Shown piece after piece: positions 18,049-26,654 of a stretch of 64,000 bases of DNA (the stretch's first letter is position 1; each line of letters begins with the position of its first letter). A program made the position numbers and the translations under genes. The notes beneath the pieces were generated by a model, which saw only the letters and a program-made list of their open reading frames with translations, was not told the DNA's origin and made no database searches. This stretch comes from Aeromonas taiwanensis (GTDB lineage: Bacteria; Pseudomonadota; Gammaproteobacteria; Enterobacterales; Aeromonadaceae): contig NZ_CDDD01000001.1 of NCBI RefSeq assembly GCF_000820165.1, positions 1 to 64,000 on the forward strand. Direction: 5' to 3'.

Positions 18049-20682
18049 ATGAACGAAAAGTACGCCGCACTACGGGCCAACGTAGGCATGTTGGGCCAAC
18101 TGCTGGGTAAATCCATCAAGGACCATCAGGGGCAACCCTTCCTCGACAAGATTGAGACCATTCGTCAACTGGCCAAGTCCTCCCGCAAGGGGAACGAGGC
18201 GGACAGAGAGCGCCTGCTCGAGACCCTGCGCACCCTCTCCGACGACGAGCTGTTGCCCGTGGCCCGCGCCTTCAGCCAGTTCCTCAACCTTGCCAACGTG
18301 GCGGAGCAGTTCCACACCATCTCCCGCCGCTGCGAAGAGCAGGTCTGCACCCCGGATCCGCTGGAGCAGATGTTCGCCAAGCTGAAGTCTTCGAACCTCT
18401 CCCAGGAAGCCATCATCCAGGCCGTGCGCGAGCTGGACATCGATCTGGTGCTGACCGCCCACCCCACCGAGGTGACCCGTCGCACCCTGATCCACAAGCA
18501 CGTGCAGCTCAATGACTGCCTCGAGGCGCTGGAGCTCTCCGATCTGCTGCCCCGCGAGCGGGACAAGATCCTCAATCGCATCGAGCAACTGGTCAACCAG
18601 GCCTGGCACACCAACGAGATCCGTGAACAGCGTCCGACCCCGGTGGACGAGGCCAAATGGGGCTTCGCCGTGGTGGAAAACAGCCTGTGGCCGGCCATCC
18701 CCGAATTTATGCGCAACCTGGACGAGCGTCTGCAACACCATCTGGGTGTGCGCCTGCCCCTGGACGCCGCACCGGTCAAGTTCACCTCCTGGATGGGCGG
18801 TGACCGCGACGGCAACCCCTTCGTCACCGCCAAGGTGACCGCCGAGGTGCTGGAGCTGGGTCGCTGGATGGCGGTGAGCCTGTTCTACAAGGACATCAAG
18901 GAGCTCACCTCCGAGCTCTCCATGGCCGACTGTACCGAGGCCGTGCGCGCCCGGGTCGGCGACAATCCCGAGCCCTACCGTGCCCTGGTGCGCGAGCTGC
19001 GCGAACAGCTTCGCGAGACCCAGGAGTTCCTGACTGCCAAGGTGCAGGGCCAGGCGAGCGAGAGCCGGGATCTGGTCAAGAGCACCGCCCAGCTGCGCGA
19101 GCCGCTGGAGCTCTGCTACCACTCCCTGCACGCCTGCGGCATGGGCAACATCGCCGACGGCATGCTGCTGGACGTGCTGCGCAAGCTGGCCTGCTTCGGC
19201 ATCCACCTGGTCAAGCTGGACATCCGTCAGGATGGCGAGCGCCACGGCCAGGTCTTCTCCGAGCTGACCCGCTACCTCGGCGTGGGCGACTACGCCGAAT
19301 GGAGCGAGGAGGACAAGCAGGCCTTCCTGCTGCGCGAGCTGAACTCCCGCCGCCCGCTGATCCCCAATGACTGGGAGCCAAGTGCCGAGACCCGCGAGAC
19401 CATCGACACCTGCCGGGTGATCGCCGGTCACGACCCCGATGCGTTCGGCATCTACATCATCTCCATGGCCGGCGCGCCGTCCGACGTGCTGGCGGTACAG
19501 CTGTTGCTGAAGGAAGCCGGCTGCAAGTTCCGCATGCCGGTCGCCCCGCTGTTCGAGACCCAGGAAGACCTGATGGCGGGCACCGCCGTGATGGAGCGCC
19601 TGCTGTCGGTGGACTGGTATCGCGGCTACATCCAGGGCCGTCAGTACGTGATGATCGGCTACTCCGACTCCGCCAAGGATGCGGGCATGATGGCCGCCGG
19701 CTGGGCCCAGTATGCCGCCATGGAGTCTCTGGTGGCGCTGGCTGAGGCCAATAATATCCGCCTCACCCTGTTCCATGGCCGTGGCGGTACCGTGGGTCGT
19801 GGTGGCGCCCCTGCCCATCAGGCGATCCTGTCCCAACCGCCGGGATCCCTGCGCGGCGGTCTGCGGGTCACCGAACAAGGGGAGATGATCCGCTTCAAGT
19901 TCGGCCTGCCGAAAGTGGCCATCCAGAGCCTGAACCTCTACACCAGCGCCGTGCTGGAGGGGAACCTGCTGCCGCCACCCAAGCCGAAGGAGAGCTGGCG
20001 CGCCGTGATGGAGCAGCTGGCCGCCGTCTCCTGCGATCACTATCGCAGCATAGTGCGCGGTCACCCGGACTTCGTGCCCTACTTCCGCGCCGCCACCCCG
20101 GAGATGGAGCTGGGCAAGCTGCCGCTCGGCTCCCGTCCCGCCAAGCGCAAGCCCAACGGCGGCGTCGAGAGCCTGCGCGCCATTCCGTGGATCTTCGCCT
20201 GGACCCAGAACCGGCTGATGCTGCCGGCCTGGCTCGGCGCCCATAAGGGGCTGCAGCAAGCCATCGATGACGGCCAGAAGGCGGTGCTGGACGAGATGAG
20301 CCGCCAGTGGCCCTTCTTCCGCACCCGTCTGGAGATGCTGGAGATGGTGTTCCTCAAGGCCGACCTCTGGCTCGCCGAGTACTACGACACCCGTCTGGTA
20401 CCGGAAGAGCTGTGGGGCCTGGGCAAGCAGCTGCGTCAGGAGCTTTCCGACTCCATCCAGGTGGTGCTGAAACTGCGCCCGCAGGGCGACCTGCTGGACG
20501 ATCAGCCCTGGATCAAGGAGTCCATCAAGCTGCGCAACCCCTACACAGACCCGCTCAACGTGCTGCAGGCCGAGCTGCTCAACCGCTCGCGCAACCACCC
20601 GGAGACCCTGCACCCCGAACTGGATCAGGCCCTGATGGTCACCATCGCCGGCATCGCGGCAGGCATGCGCAACACAGGCTGA
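18049..20682 (+). CDS. ppc: Phosphoenolpyruvate carboxylase
   Basis: Anaplerotic carboxylation of PEP to oxaloacetate in the cytoplasm. The protein has 877 residues, close to the 883 of E. coli. Seen: the catalytic His motif [12 protein letters not shown] near residue 140, [10 protein letters not shown] near 540, the glycine-rich loop [12 protein letters not shown] near 580, and the invariant C-terminal RNTG. It stands alone with a strong terminator. Together with pckA in this window, both directions of the PEP-oxaloacetate interconversion are represented. Confidence 0.98.
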   Translation: MNEKYAALRANVGMLGQLLGKSIKDHQGQPFLDKIETIRQLAKSSRKGNEADRERLLETLRTLSDDELLPVARAFSQFLNLANVAEQFHTISRRCEEQVCTPDPLEQMFAKLKSSNLSQEAIIQAVRELDIDLVLTAHPTEVTRRTLIHKHVQLNDCLEALELSDLLPRERDKILNRIEQLVNQAWHTNEIREQRPTPVDEAKWGFAVVENSLWPAIPEFMRNLDERLQHHLGVRLPLDAAPVKFTSWMGGDRDGNPFVTAKVTAEVLELGRWMAVSLFYKDIKELTSELSMADCTEAVRARVGDNPEPYRALVRELREQLRETQEFLTAKVQGQASESRDLVKSTAQLREPLELCYHSLHACGMGNIADGMLLDVLRKLACFGIHLVKLDIRQDGERHGQVFSELTRYLGVGDYAEWSEEDKQAFLLRELNSRRPLIPNDWEPSAETRETIDTCRVIAGHDPDAFGIYIISMAGAPSDVLAVQLLLKEAGCKFRMPVAPLFETQEDLMAGTAVMERLLSVDWYRGYIQGRQYVMIGYSDSAKDAGMMAAGWAQYAAMESLVALAEANNIRLTLFHGRGGTVGRGGAPAHQAILSQPPGSLRGGLRVTEQGEMIRFKFGLPKVAIQSLNLYTSAVLEGNLLPPPKPKESWRAVMEQLAAVSCDHYRSIVRGHPDFVPYFRAATPEMELGKLPLGSRPAKRKPNGGVESLRAIPWIFAWTQNRLMLPAWLGAHKGLQQAIDDGQKAVLDEMSRQWPFFRTRLEMLEMVFLKADLWLAEYYDTRLVPEELWGLGKQLRQELSDSIQVVLKLRPQGDLLDDQPWIKESIKLRNPYTDPLNVLQAELLNRSRNHPETLHPELDQALMVTIAGIAAGMRNTG

Positions 20683-20711
20683 CAGGCGGGCTATCCAGCC
20701 TCCTTCCAGCC

Positions 20712-20739
20712 AAAGGGCGCCCGCAAGGCGCCCTTTTTA
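20712..20739 (+). terminator. Rho-independent terminator of ppc
   Basis: AAAGGGCGCC, loop CGCAA, GGCGCCCTTT and then TT. A 10-bp stem directly followed by T residues, 30 bp past the stop. Confidence 0.9.
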
Positions 20740-20964
20740 TGTCTGTCATGCAGTGCCCTTGCCCGTCCGGGGCGCGACCAGGGCGCGATATCGCCCCCTC
20801 ACATCCCCCGAGAAGGTGATCACCAGATCGCAAAAAGAATTCAATTGAAAACCAAAATAATATCGCCATGTCGCAGTGATATTCAGTCTCGAATTAAGCC
20901 TTGTCAGCCTTCTTCGGGCTGGGATACTCTCGTCACTTGGCAGGGGCGATGATGAGAACTTTGC

Positions 20965-22545
20965 ATGTTGAAGTCTGTTGCTGGCAATCAACGCATTTAT
21001 TTGGGCAGTTTTATTTCATTGCTTTTATTCTTGCTTGCCGGCCATTATTCCACCCTGGCGTTTCAGAAAAACAAGCAACTGGCGTTCTCAAAAAACATAT
21101 TAATAAAATCGGATGAGGTCACGTTACAACTTGCAACCTCATTGCGTGACGTCAACCAGGCCGGCCTCATTGAATGCGACAAACCCTCCATAGATAAAAT
21201 CAGAATCATCGCCTCCAATTATCCTTACGTTGATGATATCGGCCTCGCTGAGGGTGACAAGCTGCTCTGTACCGCCAACTGGGGGATCCTGGAGAAACAA
21301 TCTCGGCTTCCCCGCCATGACTTCATCACGGCCTCCGGATTCGAAGTCTATCTCAAGCCTCGCGATCTCTTCCCCTCCCGGCTCATCAGAAATATGACTC
21401 GCCTCGGCAACGTCGTGGCATTTTCCTCCCGTCTGAGAGCGGAACAGATATACAAGGACACCGCGGATTTTTCATATGAGCTCGTCACCAGGAACGGGGA
21501 GCACAAGTTCGTCTCGTCGGCAGGCTCCCCCGCTGCAAGCACTCCTCTTTCAACCTTGTCGACCCGGCTGTGCAGCGACGCCTTCGACTACTGCATCGTG
21601 ACCTACAATGACAGGGCAGGCATACTCGCCTATCACCCGCTGCTGATCACCTTGTATTGCATCATCGCAATCTGTTTCGGCGGGCTCATCGCCTTCTCGG
21701 TTACCAGCTATCAAGAGGAGAAGCGATCTCTCGAGTTTCGTTTGATACGTGCGATAAAAAGAGAAGAGCTCTACCTTGAATATCAACCCGTGGTGCATGC
21801 CGTGCAGCATCATATTGTCGGAGTGGAAGCGCTGCTGCGCTGGAAGGATGAGTTATATGGACAGGTCTCCCCCGAGCTGTTCATTCCCATCGCCACCAAG
21901 CTCGCGCTATATAAAAACATATCCTTCTTTATTGCACATCGTGCCCTGGATGATTTGCAGCACCTGCTCAAGCAAGATAACAGCCTGATGATTTCATTGA
22001 ATGTCAGCAACTATGAAATCAACAAACCGGAATATCTAGACTACCTGCACAAGCAAGTCATCCTGCACGATATAAAGCCTCATCAGATCAAGCTTGAAAT
22101 AACAGAGAGGATCAACGAGTACCATCAAAAAATATCGGCGTTCGCCGCCGACGCGCGCAAGAAGGGATTCAAGGTATCACTGGATGACTTTGGTACGGGC
22201 GCATCCAACATTGTCTGGCTGACATCCATCGATTTCGACGAGATAAAACTGGACAAGATATTTATCCATGGCCTGCATGAAGAGCTGAAGAGGGATCTCT
22301 TCATCTCCATGCTCAACGGCATCGCCAAGCTGAACAAGCAGCTCGTCTTCGAGGGGGTGGAGAGCCCGCACGAACTGAGATTGATCGAGTCGTTCGACAA
22401 GCACGCCTTCATCCAGGGCTGGCTGTTCTACAAGGCCCTGCCGGCCGCGAGGCTGACCCACATCATCACAGAGAAAAGAGCGTCCTCCCCGACCGCCCTT
22501 GCTGCCGCATCGGATAGCACGCACCACGGGGCTGCAACAGGTTAG
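20965..22545 (+). CDS. CSS-motif / EAL cyclic-di-GMP phosphodiesterase
   Basis: Inner-membrane enzyme predicted to hydrolyse c-di-GMP, 526 residues. Membrane helices lie at about 12-32 and 226-246 and enclose a periplasmic CSS-type domain. Cys71 and Cys102 are spaced like the redox cysteines of E. coli PdeC. The cytoplasmic EAL domain runs from about 255. Its catalytic set is intact: VGVEALLRW (288-290 is EAL), LNVSN, EITER, DDFGTG, KLDK, EGVE and QGW. Activity is therefore expected, controlled by periplasmic thiol redox state. Base composition is clearly more AT-rich than the neighbours, suggesting a separate history. It converges with a GGDEF gene. Confidence 0.9.
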   Translation: MLKSVAGNQRIYLGSFISLLLFLLAGHYSTLAFQKNKQLAFSKNILIKSDEVTLQLATSLRDVNQAGLIECDKPSIDKIRIIASNYPYVDDIGLAEGDKLLCTANWGILEKQSRLPRHDFITASGFEVYLKPRDLFPSRLIRNMTRLGNVVAFSSRLRAEQIYKDTADFSYELVTRNGEHKFVSSAGSPAASTPLSTLSTRLCSDAFDYCIVTYNDRAGILAYHPLLITLYCIIAICFGGLIAFSVTSYQEEKRSLEFRLIRAIKREELYLEYQPVVHAVQHHIVGVEALLRWKDELYGQVSPELFIPIATKLALYKNISFFIAHRALDDLQHLLKQDNSLMISLNVSNYEINKPEYLDYLHKQVILHDIKPHQIKLEITERINEYHQKISAFAADARKKGFKVSLDDFGTGASNIVWLTSIDFDEIKLDKIFIHGLHEELKRDLFISMLNGIAKLNKQLVFEGVESPHELRLIESFDKHAFIQGWLFYKALPAARLTHIITEKRASSPTALAAASDSTHHGAATG

Positions 22546-22580
22546 GGCTCGAGCTCATCGAGCTAGCCGCCCCTCAAACC

Positions 22581-22603
22581 AGGGGCGCCTTGATGGCGCC
22601 CTT
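22581..22603 (+). terminator. Hairpin between the convergent EAL and GGDEF genes
   Basis: GGGCGCC, loop TTGAT and GGCGCCC with one further A-T and a G-T pair outside, then CTTGT. It probably terminates the EAL gene; the T-tract is modest. Confidence 0.65.
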
Positions 22604-22626
22604 CTTGTATCCAGTGTCCCAACCGC

Positions 22627-24108
22627 CTAGGCAACCCGGTTGCGCCCCCGGCGCTTGGCCTCGTAGAGGCGCTGGTCCACGCACTGCAGCCAGTCATCCA
22701 TGCGACGATAGCCCATCTGATAGGAGGTGAGCCCCACGCTGATGGTGACGGTGATCGCCTGCTGCTGGTAGACGAAGTGGTGACGCTCCACCAGCTGGCG
22801 GGTACGTTCCATGATGACATGGGCCTCCTCCAGGCCCACCCCCCGTAGCAACATGATGAACTCCTCCCCGCCAAAGCGTGCCACCAGATCCTTGCTGCGC
22901 ACCGCCTGCATCAGCAGGCTGGCCAGCTCTTCCAGCACCGCATCCCCGGCGAGGTGACCATGCTCGTCGTTGATCTGCTTGAAGAAGTCGATGTCTATCA
23001 GCGCCAGACAGCAGGCCTCTCCCCCGGCGGGATGGCGCTGAATGTGCTCCAGCACCACGTTGGCCTGGCTGAAGAAGCTGCTGCGGTTGGGCAGCTTGGT
23101 AAGAAAGTCGTGCTCGGCGTTGAAGCGCAGTACCCGCTCCATGCGACTGCGTTCATCCTCCAGGTTGCGGGCATGGATCAGGGTCCCCAGTGCCGTGGTC
23201 AGCGGCTCGAGCAGGGCCACCAACGCATCGTCGAAGCCACCGGGACGGTTGGCCAGGGCTATCATGCCGATGGCCTCCCCCTTGTGGCGGATGGGAATGC
23301 CGAGGAAGCTGTCCAGATGGGGATGACCGCGAGGGGAGACACCGCGGCTCGCCGGGTGGCTCGGCAGATCGTTGCAGCACACCAGGATATTGTGGGTGAC
23401 CACGTGACCGAACAGGTTGTCGAGCTTGCTGAAGATGAGGCCGCCCCGGTTCTGGCGCTGCTGTTCGTACCAGGCATGGGTCTGCTCGTCCCAGGAGACG
23501 TTGGAGATGGAGGGAACGTAGAGACTGGGGTTCCCCTCCTCGTACTGAAGGATGCCGATGAAGCCATAGGTGCTCTGGCTGACGCTCAGCAGCCGCTCAA
23601 AGACGGTGTCGCAGGCGGATGCGAGGTTGCGGTCGAGCAGAAAGCTCTGGTGGGCGGCCACGACGATGTCGAACAGCCGGCTCTGCAACTCGACCCGCTG
23701 CTTGGCCAGTACCCCGGAGGTGATGTCGTGAGCCAGCTTGATCACCCCGAGCAGGGTTCCCTTCTCGTCAGTGATGGGCATATAGGTCGCATGGATCCAG
23801 AGCGTGCCACCCTCTCGCGTGATCCGGCGAAATTCCCCCGAGTGGATTTCACCGTTCAGCACCCTCTGCCAGAAGAGGGCATGCTCGACGTGCTGCTCCC
23901 GTGGCAACAACAGCAGGTGGGATTGACCGACCAGCGCCTCGGGTTCGTACCCGAGCATGTTGCAGAAGAGTGGATTGACCGACACGATATGCGCATCGAG
24001 ATCGAACTCGACCATACCGTAGGCCCGCTCCAGCGCCGTCTGCCTGGCCAGGGATTCATAACGATCGAACGCCTCGATGTTTCGAGGATGAATTGCTGGG
24101 GTATTCAT
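22627..24108 (-). CDS. PAS-GAF-GGDEF diguanylate cyclase
   Basis: Predicted cytoplasmic sensor cyclase making c-di-GMP, 493 residues with no membrane helix. An N-terminal PAS domain (about 25-140; FCNMLGYEPEALVGQ) is followed by a GAF-like domain (about 160-310; SFLGIPIRHKGEAIGMIAL). The C-terminal GGDEF domain starts near 330. The active loop is GGEEF, a functional variant. An RxxD inhibitory site (RSKD) lies exactly five residues before it, so product inhibition is expected. ATG 24108 is preferred, with AAAGGAA upstream; an upstream in-frame extension looks non-coding. It faces the EAL gene. Confidence 0.9.
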   Translation of the reverse strand: MNTPAIHPRNIEAFDRYESLARQTALERAYGMVEFDLDAHIVSVNPLFCNMLGYEPEALVGQSHLLLLPREQHVEHALFWQRVLNGEIHSGEFRRITREGGTLWIHATYMPITDEKGTLLGVIKLAHDITSGVLAKQRVELQSRLFDIVVAAHQSFLLDRNLASACDTVFERLLSVSQSTYGFIGILQYEEGNPSLYVPSISNVSWDEQTHAWYEQQRQNRGGLIFSKLDNLFGHVVTHNILVCCNDLPSHPASRGVSPRGHPHLDSFLGIPIRHKGEAIGMIALANRPGGFDDALVALLEPLTTALGTLIHARNLEDERSRMERVLRFNAEHDFLTKLPNRSSFFSQANVVLEHIQRHPAGGEACCLALIDIDFFKQINDEHGHLAGDAVLEELASLLMQAVRSKDLVARFGGEEFIMLLRGVGLEEAHVIMERTRQLVERHHFVYQQQAITVTISVGLTSYQMGYRRMDDWLQCVDQRLYEAKRRGRNRVA

Positions 24109-24286
24109 GGCTACGATTCCTTTCGCTCGCCGACGCCCCCCGCTGAAATGCGGGAACAAGAGTTCAGAGCATAGGCTCCAGCCTCCGGTTACGCGAACAC
24201 CGGACCCGTTAGATACTGTCCGGGGCTTGCCACATCCGGCGCCCGGGCGCAGACTGTCTGGCCTTGCCCTGGCTCGAGGAGACCCC

Positions 24287-24757
24287 ATGACACCCGCCAT
24301 CAACCTGCTGAAGAAGCTGAAGATCCCCCACAAGCTCTATCCCTACGAATGCGAGGCCCACGACGATTTTGGCAAGCATGCCGCGACCCAGCTCGGCCTG
24401 CCCGAGGAACGCGTGTTCAAGACGCTGCTCGCCCATCACGACAAGCAGGCGGTGGTCGCCATAGTCCCCTCATCGGGCATGTGCAGCCTCAAACAACTCG
24501 CCAAGGCGACCGGGCTCAAGAAGGTGGAGATGATGAAGCCCCTCGACGCCGAGAAGCTGACCGGCTACAAGGTGGGCGGCATCAGTCCCCTGGCCCAGAA
24601 GAAGCCGTTGCCCACCGTGCTTGACGACTCCGCCATGGCCTTCGACGAGATCCTGGTCAGCGGTGGCAAGCGCGGCCTCTCGGTCGGGGTGGCGCCGGCA
24701 GACATGGTGCGCCTGATGAACTGGATTGCCGCCCCCATCGGCGATCACCACGACTGA
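24287..24757 (+). CDS. ybaK: YbaK/EbsC-type Cys-tRNA(Pro) deacylase
   Basis: Trans-editing factor that hydrolyses mischarged Cys-tRNA(Pro), 156 residues, normal for the YbaK subfamily. Seen: the N-terminal block MTPAINLLKKLKIPHKLYPY, the conserved FKTLLA, the catalytic-lysine region KATGLKKVEMM, and the GGISPLAQKK loop. GAGGAGA seven bases before ATG 24287 supports the start. It is divergent from the GGDEF gene and convergent with a GNAT gene. Confidence 0.93.
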   Translation: MTPAINLLKKLKIPHKLYPYECEAHDDFGKHAATQLGLPEERVFKTLLAHHDKQAVVAIVPSSGMCSLKQLAKATGLKKVEMMKPLDAEKLTGYKVGGISPLAQKKPLPTVLDDSAMAFDEILVSGGKRGLSVGVAPADMVRLMNWIAAPIGDHHD

Positions 24758-24763
24758 TCAGAA

Positions 24764-24793
24764 CGAAGGGGCTCCGACATCGGAGCCCCTTCG
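24764..24793. terminator. Strong hairpin between ybaK and the GNAT gene
   Basis: CGAAGGGGCTCCG, loop ACAT, CGGAGCCCCTTCG: a 13-bp perfect stem between converging genes, without a clear T-tract. It probably acts as a shared termination structure. Confidence 0.65.
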
Positions 24794-24840
24794 CGGGTGA
24801 CCAGAACACGGCGGGCGATAGAGTCCGCCTCCCCCCTTCC

Positions 24841-25590
24841 CTATGACTCTGCCAGACGGCAGATGGCGGTCAGCTCGGAGAGGCGCAGCCGCTGGCGCCC
24901 TGCCGCATCGAAGTTGCCCTCGTCCAGCCAGCGCGCGAAGCACGCCTTCAGGGCGGGCCACTCGCCGTCGATGACGGAGAACCAGGCCGTGTCCCGGCTG
25001 TGCCCCTTGTCCACCCTGGCCTGACGGAAGGTCCCCTCATAATGGAAGCCGAGGCGCAGCGCCGCCTGCCAGGAGGGGCGGTTCAGCGCATTGCATTTCC
25101 ACTCGTAGCGGCGATAACCCAGGGCAAAGGCATTGTCCATCATCAGTGCCATGGCCGCCGTCGCCAGCCGCGACTGCTGCAAGGCTGGCGAGAAGTGCAG
25201 CCAGCCCACTTCCATGCTGCCTGCCCGGGGGTCGATGCGCAGGTAGCTGGCAAGCCCCAGCGCCTTGCCGCTCGCCTCGTCCACGATGGCGTAGAACTGG
25301 GGATCTGCATTCAGGCTGATCCCACGCAGCCACTCCCCCATGGCCGCCTCGTCCGCGAAGGGGCCGCTGGTGAGATAGGTCCACATGGCCCCGTTGTCGG
25401 CGTCGAAGGCCTGCCACAGATCGGTACTGTGGCGCTCGGGATCGAGCGGCGCCAGGAGGCAGCCCCAGCCGCTCAGCTCCCGGTGAGGGGGAAATTCGGC
25501 GCCGCGCCACTCGGGCAGCGCCTGGCCCAGAGGCTGACCAAAGCGGTTGGTGAAGGGGGCCTCTTGCTTTGTCTGGCTATCAGCAGGCAC
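24841..25590 (-). CDS. GNAT acetyltransferase, RimJ/RimL-like
   Basis: A 249-residue protein of the RimJ/RimL-type N-acetyltransferase class. It begins with GRxxxLAPLDPERHSTDLWQAF-like features and has the acetyl-CoA region LARLATAAMALM-type helix near residue 155. The late motif CNALNRPSWQAALRLGFHYEG is typical of this group. GTG 25590 is chosen: a purine-rich GGAAGGGGGG lies upstream and it overlaps the rhodanese stop by 11 bp, implying translational coupling. It is third gene of the leftward osmC-rhodanese unit. The substrate is unknown. Confidence 0.82.
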   Translation of the reverse strand: MPADSQTKQEAPFTNRFGQPLGQALPEWRGAEFPPHRELSGWGCLLAPLDPERHSTDLWQAFDADNGAMWTYLTSGPFADEAAMGEWLRGISLNADPQFYAIVDEASGKALGLASYLRIDPRAGSMEVGWLHFSPALQQSRLATAAMALMMDNAFALGYRRYEWKCNALNRPSWQAALRLGFHYEGTFRQARVDKGHSRDTAWFSVIDGEWPALKACFARWLDEGNFDAAGRQRLRLSELTAICRLAES

Positions 25591-26017
25591 AGGTGATCCC
25601 CCCTTCCAGCAGCACACCGGGTTCGCTGCCGGTGGCGACCGCAAAACCGTCCTGGCGCCACCAGTGCAGGCCTCCTATCAGCTCCTTGACCTCGAAACCG
25701 AGCGCTGCCAGCTTGTAGGCACCCTGGGTCGAGCCGTTGCAGCCGATGCCGTCGCAATAACAGACATAGACCTTGTCCCGGGCCAGCCGCGCCGTTGTCT
25801 CCGGATTCATGGTGCGATGGGGGAAGGAGACGGCACCCGGAATGTGCCCCTCGGCGTAATGCTCGGGGGAGCGGGTGTCGATGATCACTATGCCCGCCTC
25901 CCCGGCCAGCAGATCCGCAGCCAGATCCGCCGGATCGGTACGAAACTTCAGCTGGGCTTCGAAGAAGGCACTGGCTTCCACGGGGCTCGCCACCCCGGTA
26001 CGCAATACATGACTCAT
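25580..26017 (-). CDS. Single-domain rhodanese-like sulfurtransferase
   Basis: A 145-residue rhodanese domain. Seen: IIDTRSPEHYAEGHIPGAVSFPH (CH2-A and CH2-B style blocks) and the active-site loop CDGIGCNGST, preceded by VYVCYC. Several Cys residues lie in and near the loop, and the protein ends in CAC. It probably moves sulfane sulfur; donor and acceptor are unknown. AGGAG eight bases before ATG 26017 favours that start over a GTG three codons upstream. It is 18 bp downstream of the OsmC gene and overlaps the GNAT gene, so it is the middle gene of an operon. Confidence 0.87.
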   Translation of the reverse strand: MSHVLRTGVASPVEASAFFEAQLKFRTDPADLAADLLAGEAGIVIIDTRSPEHYAEGHIPGAVSFPHRTMNPETTARLARDKVYVCYCDGIGCNGSTQGAYKLAALGFEVKELIGGLHWWRQDGFAVATGSEPGVLLEGGITCAC

Positions 26018-26035
26018 CCTGAACACTCCTTGTGA

Positions 26036-26503
26036 TTAGACGACTATCTCTGTGGTGACGACGGTGTTGACCGAATTGGCGATGAAGCACTCCTCATGGG
26101 CCTGGTGGTGCAGCTGCGCCAGCTCGTCATAGGTTGGCTCGCGCTCGCCCCCGAAGACGACCCTGGGGCGCAGGGTGACTGCGGTCATGGCGAGGCGCCC
26201 CAGTCCGTTCTTCGCCATGATGCCGACGGCCTCGTCCCGGTAGCGTTCCACCAGATAGCCCGCCTTCGCCGCCAGCCAGAGGAAAGTGAGCATGTGGCAA
26301 CTGGAGAGGGCGGCCACGAAGGCTTCCTCCGGATCCACATTCTCGGCCACCGAATAAGGCAGCGGCACCACATGGGGTGAGGAGGAGGCCGGCACCCTGA
26401 CCCCGCCATCGAACGCCCACTCGTGGGCCCGGCTGTAGCGCTGATCGACGAAGGGCTCGTGGGCCCCCCGCTGCCAACTGATGGTGGCGTTGTATTCCGA
26501 CAT
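26036..26503 (-). CDS. OsmC family peroxiredoxin-like protein
   Basis: A 155-residue OsmC/Ohr superfamily protein of the YhfA/OsmC-like branch. These are thiol peroxidases acting on organic hydroperoxides. The two conserved cysteines are visible: ALSSCHMLTFLWLAA near residue 80 and HEECFIANSV near residue 140. AAGGAG precedes ATG 26503. It is first gene of the leftward unit osmC-rhodanese-GNAT, divergent from a MocR-type regulator. The long hydroperoxide-specificity residues were not examined, so substrate class is open. Confidence 0.88.
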   Translation of the reverse strand: MSEYNATISWQRGAHEPFVDQRYSRAHEWAFDGGVRVPASSSPHVVPLPYSVAENVDPEEAFVAALSSCHMLTFLWLAAKAGYLVERYRDEAVGIMAKNGLGRLAMTAVTLRPRVVFGGEREPTYDELAQLHHQAHEECFIANSVNTVVTTEIVV

Positions 26504-26538
26504 GCAGACTCCTTCTGTTGCCAATCCAGTTGCCAATC

Positions 26539-26562
26539 GTGACGCCAATGGGCTGGCGTCAC
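26539..26562. promoter_or_regulatory. 24-bp inverted repeat in the osmC / MocR divergent region (candidate operator)
   Basis: GTGACGCCA, six bases, TGGCGTCAC: perfect 9-bp arms. It lies 36 bp before osmC and about 92 bp before the MocR-type gene. TTGCCAAT occurs three times around it. This is the obvious binding-site candidate for the divergent regulator. Confidence 0.6.
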
Positions 26563-26654
26563 TGCCTGTCCAACAATGTAGCGATAAAATGGCCTTGCCA
26601 CGCCGACCAATTTTGCCAATATGAGCAGACCACTTTCCCCAGAGAGAGCCAGCC

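Noticed and set aside
18070-20613. An 847-codon open frame antisense to ppc, and similar long antisense frames opposite metL, the MocR gene, the prolyl oligopeptidase and asmA.
   Set aside because: They are by-products of high-GC codon usage (few stops on the opposite strand). Their translations are low-complexity His/Gln/Gly/Leu-rich and match no family, while the sense genes are unambiguous.
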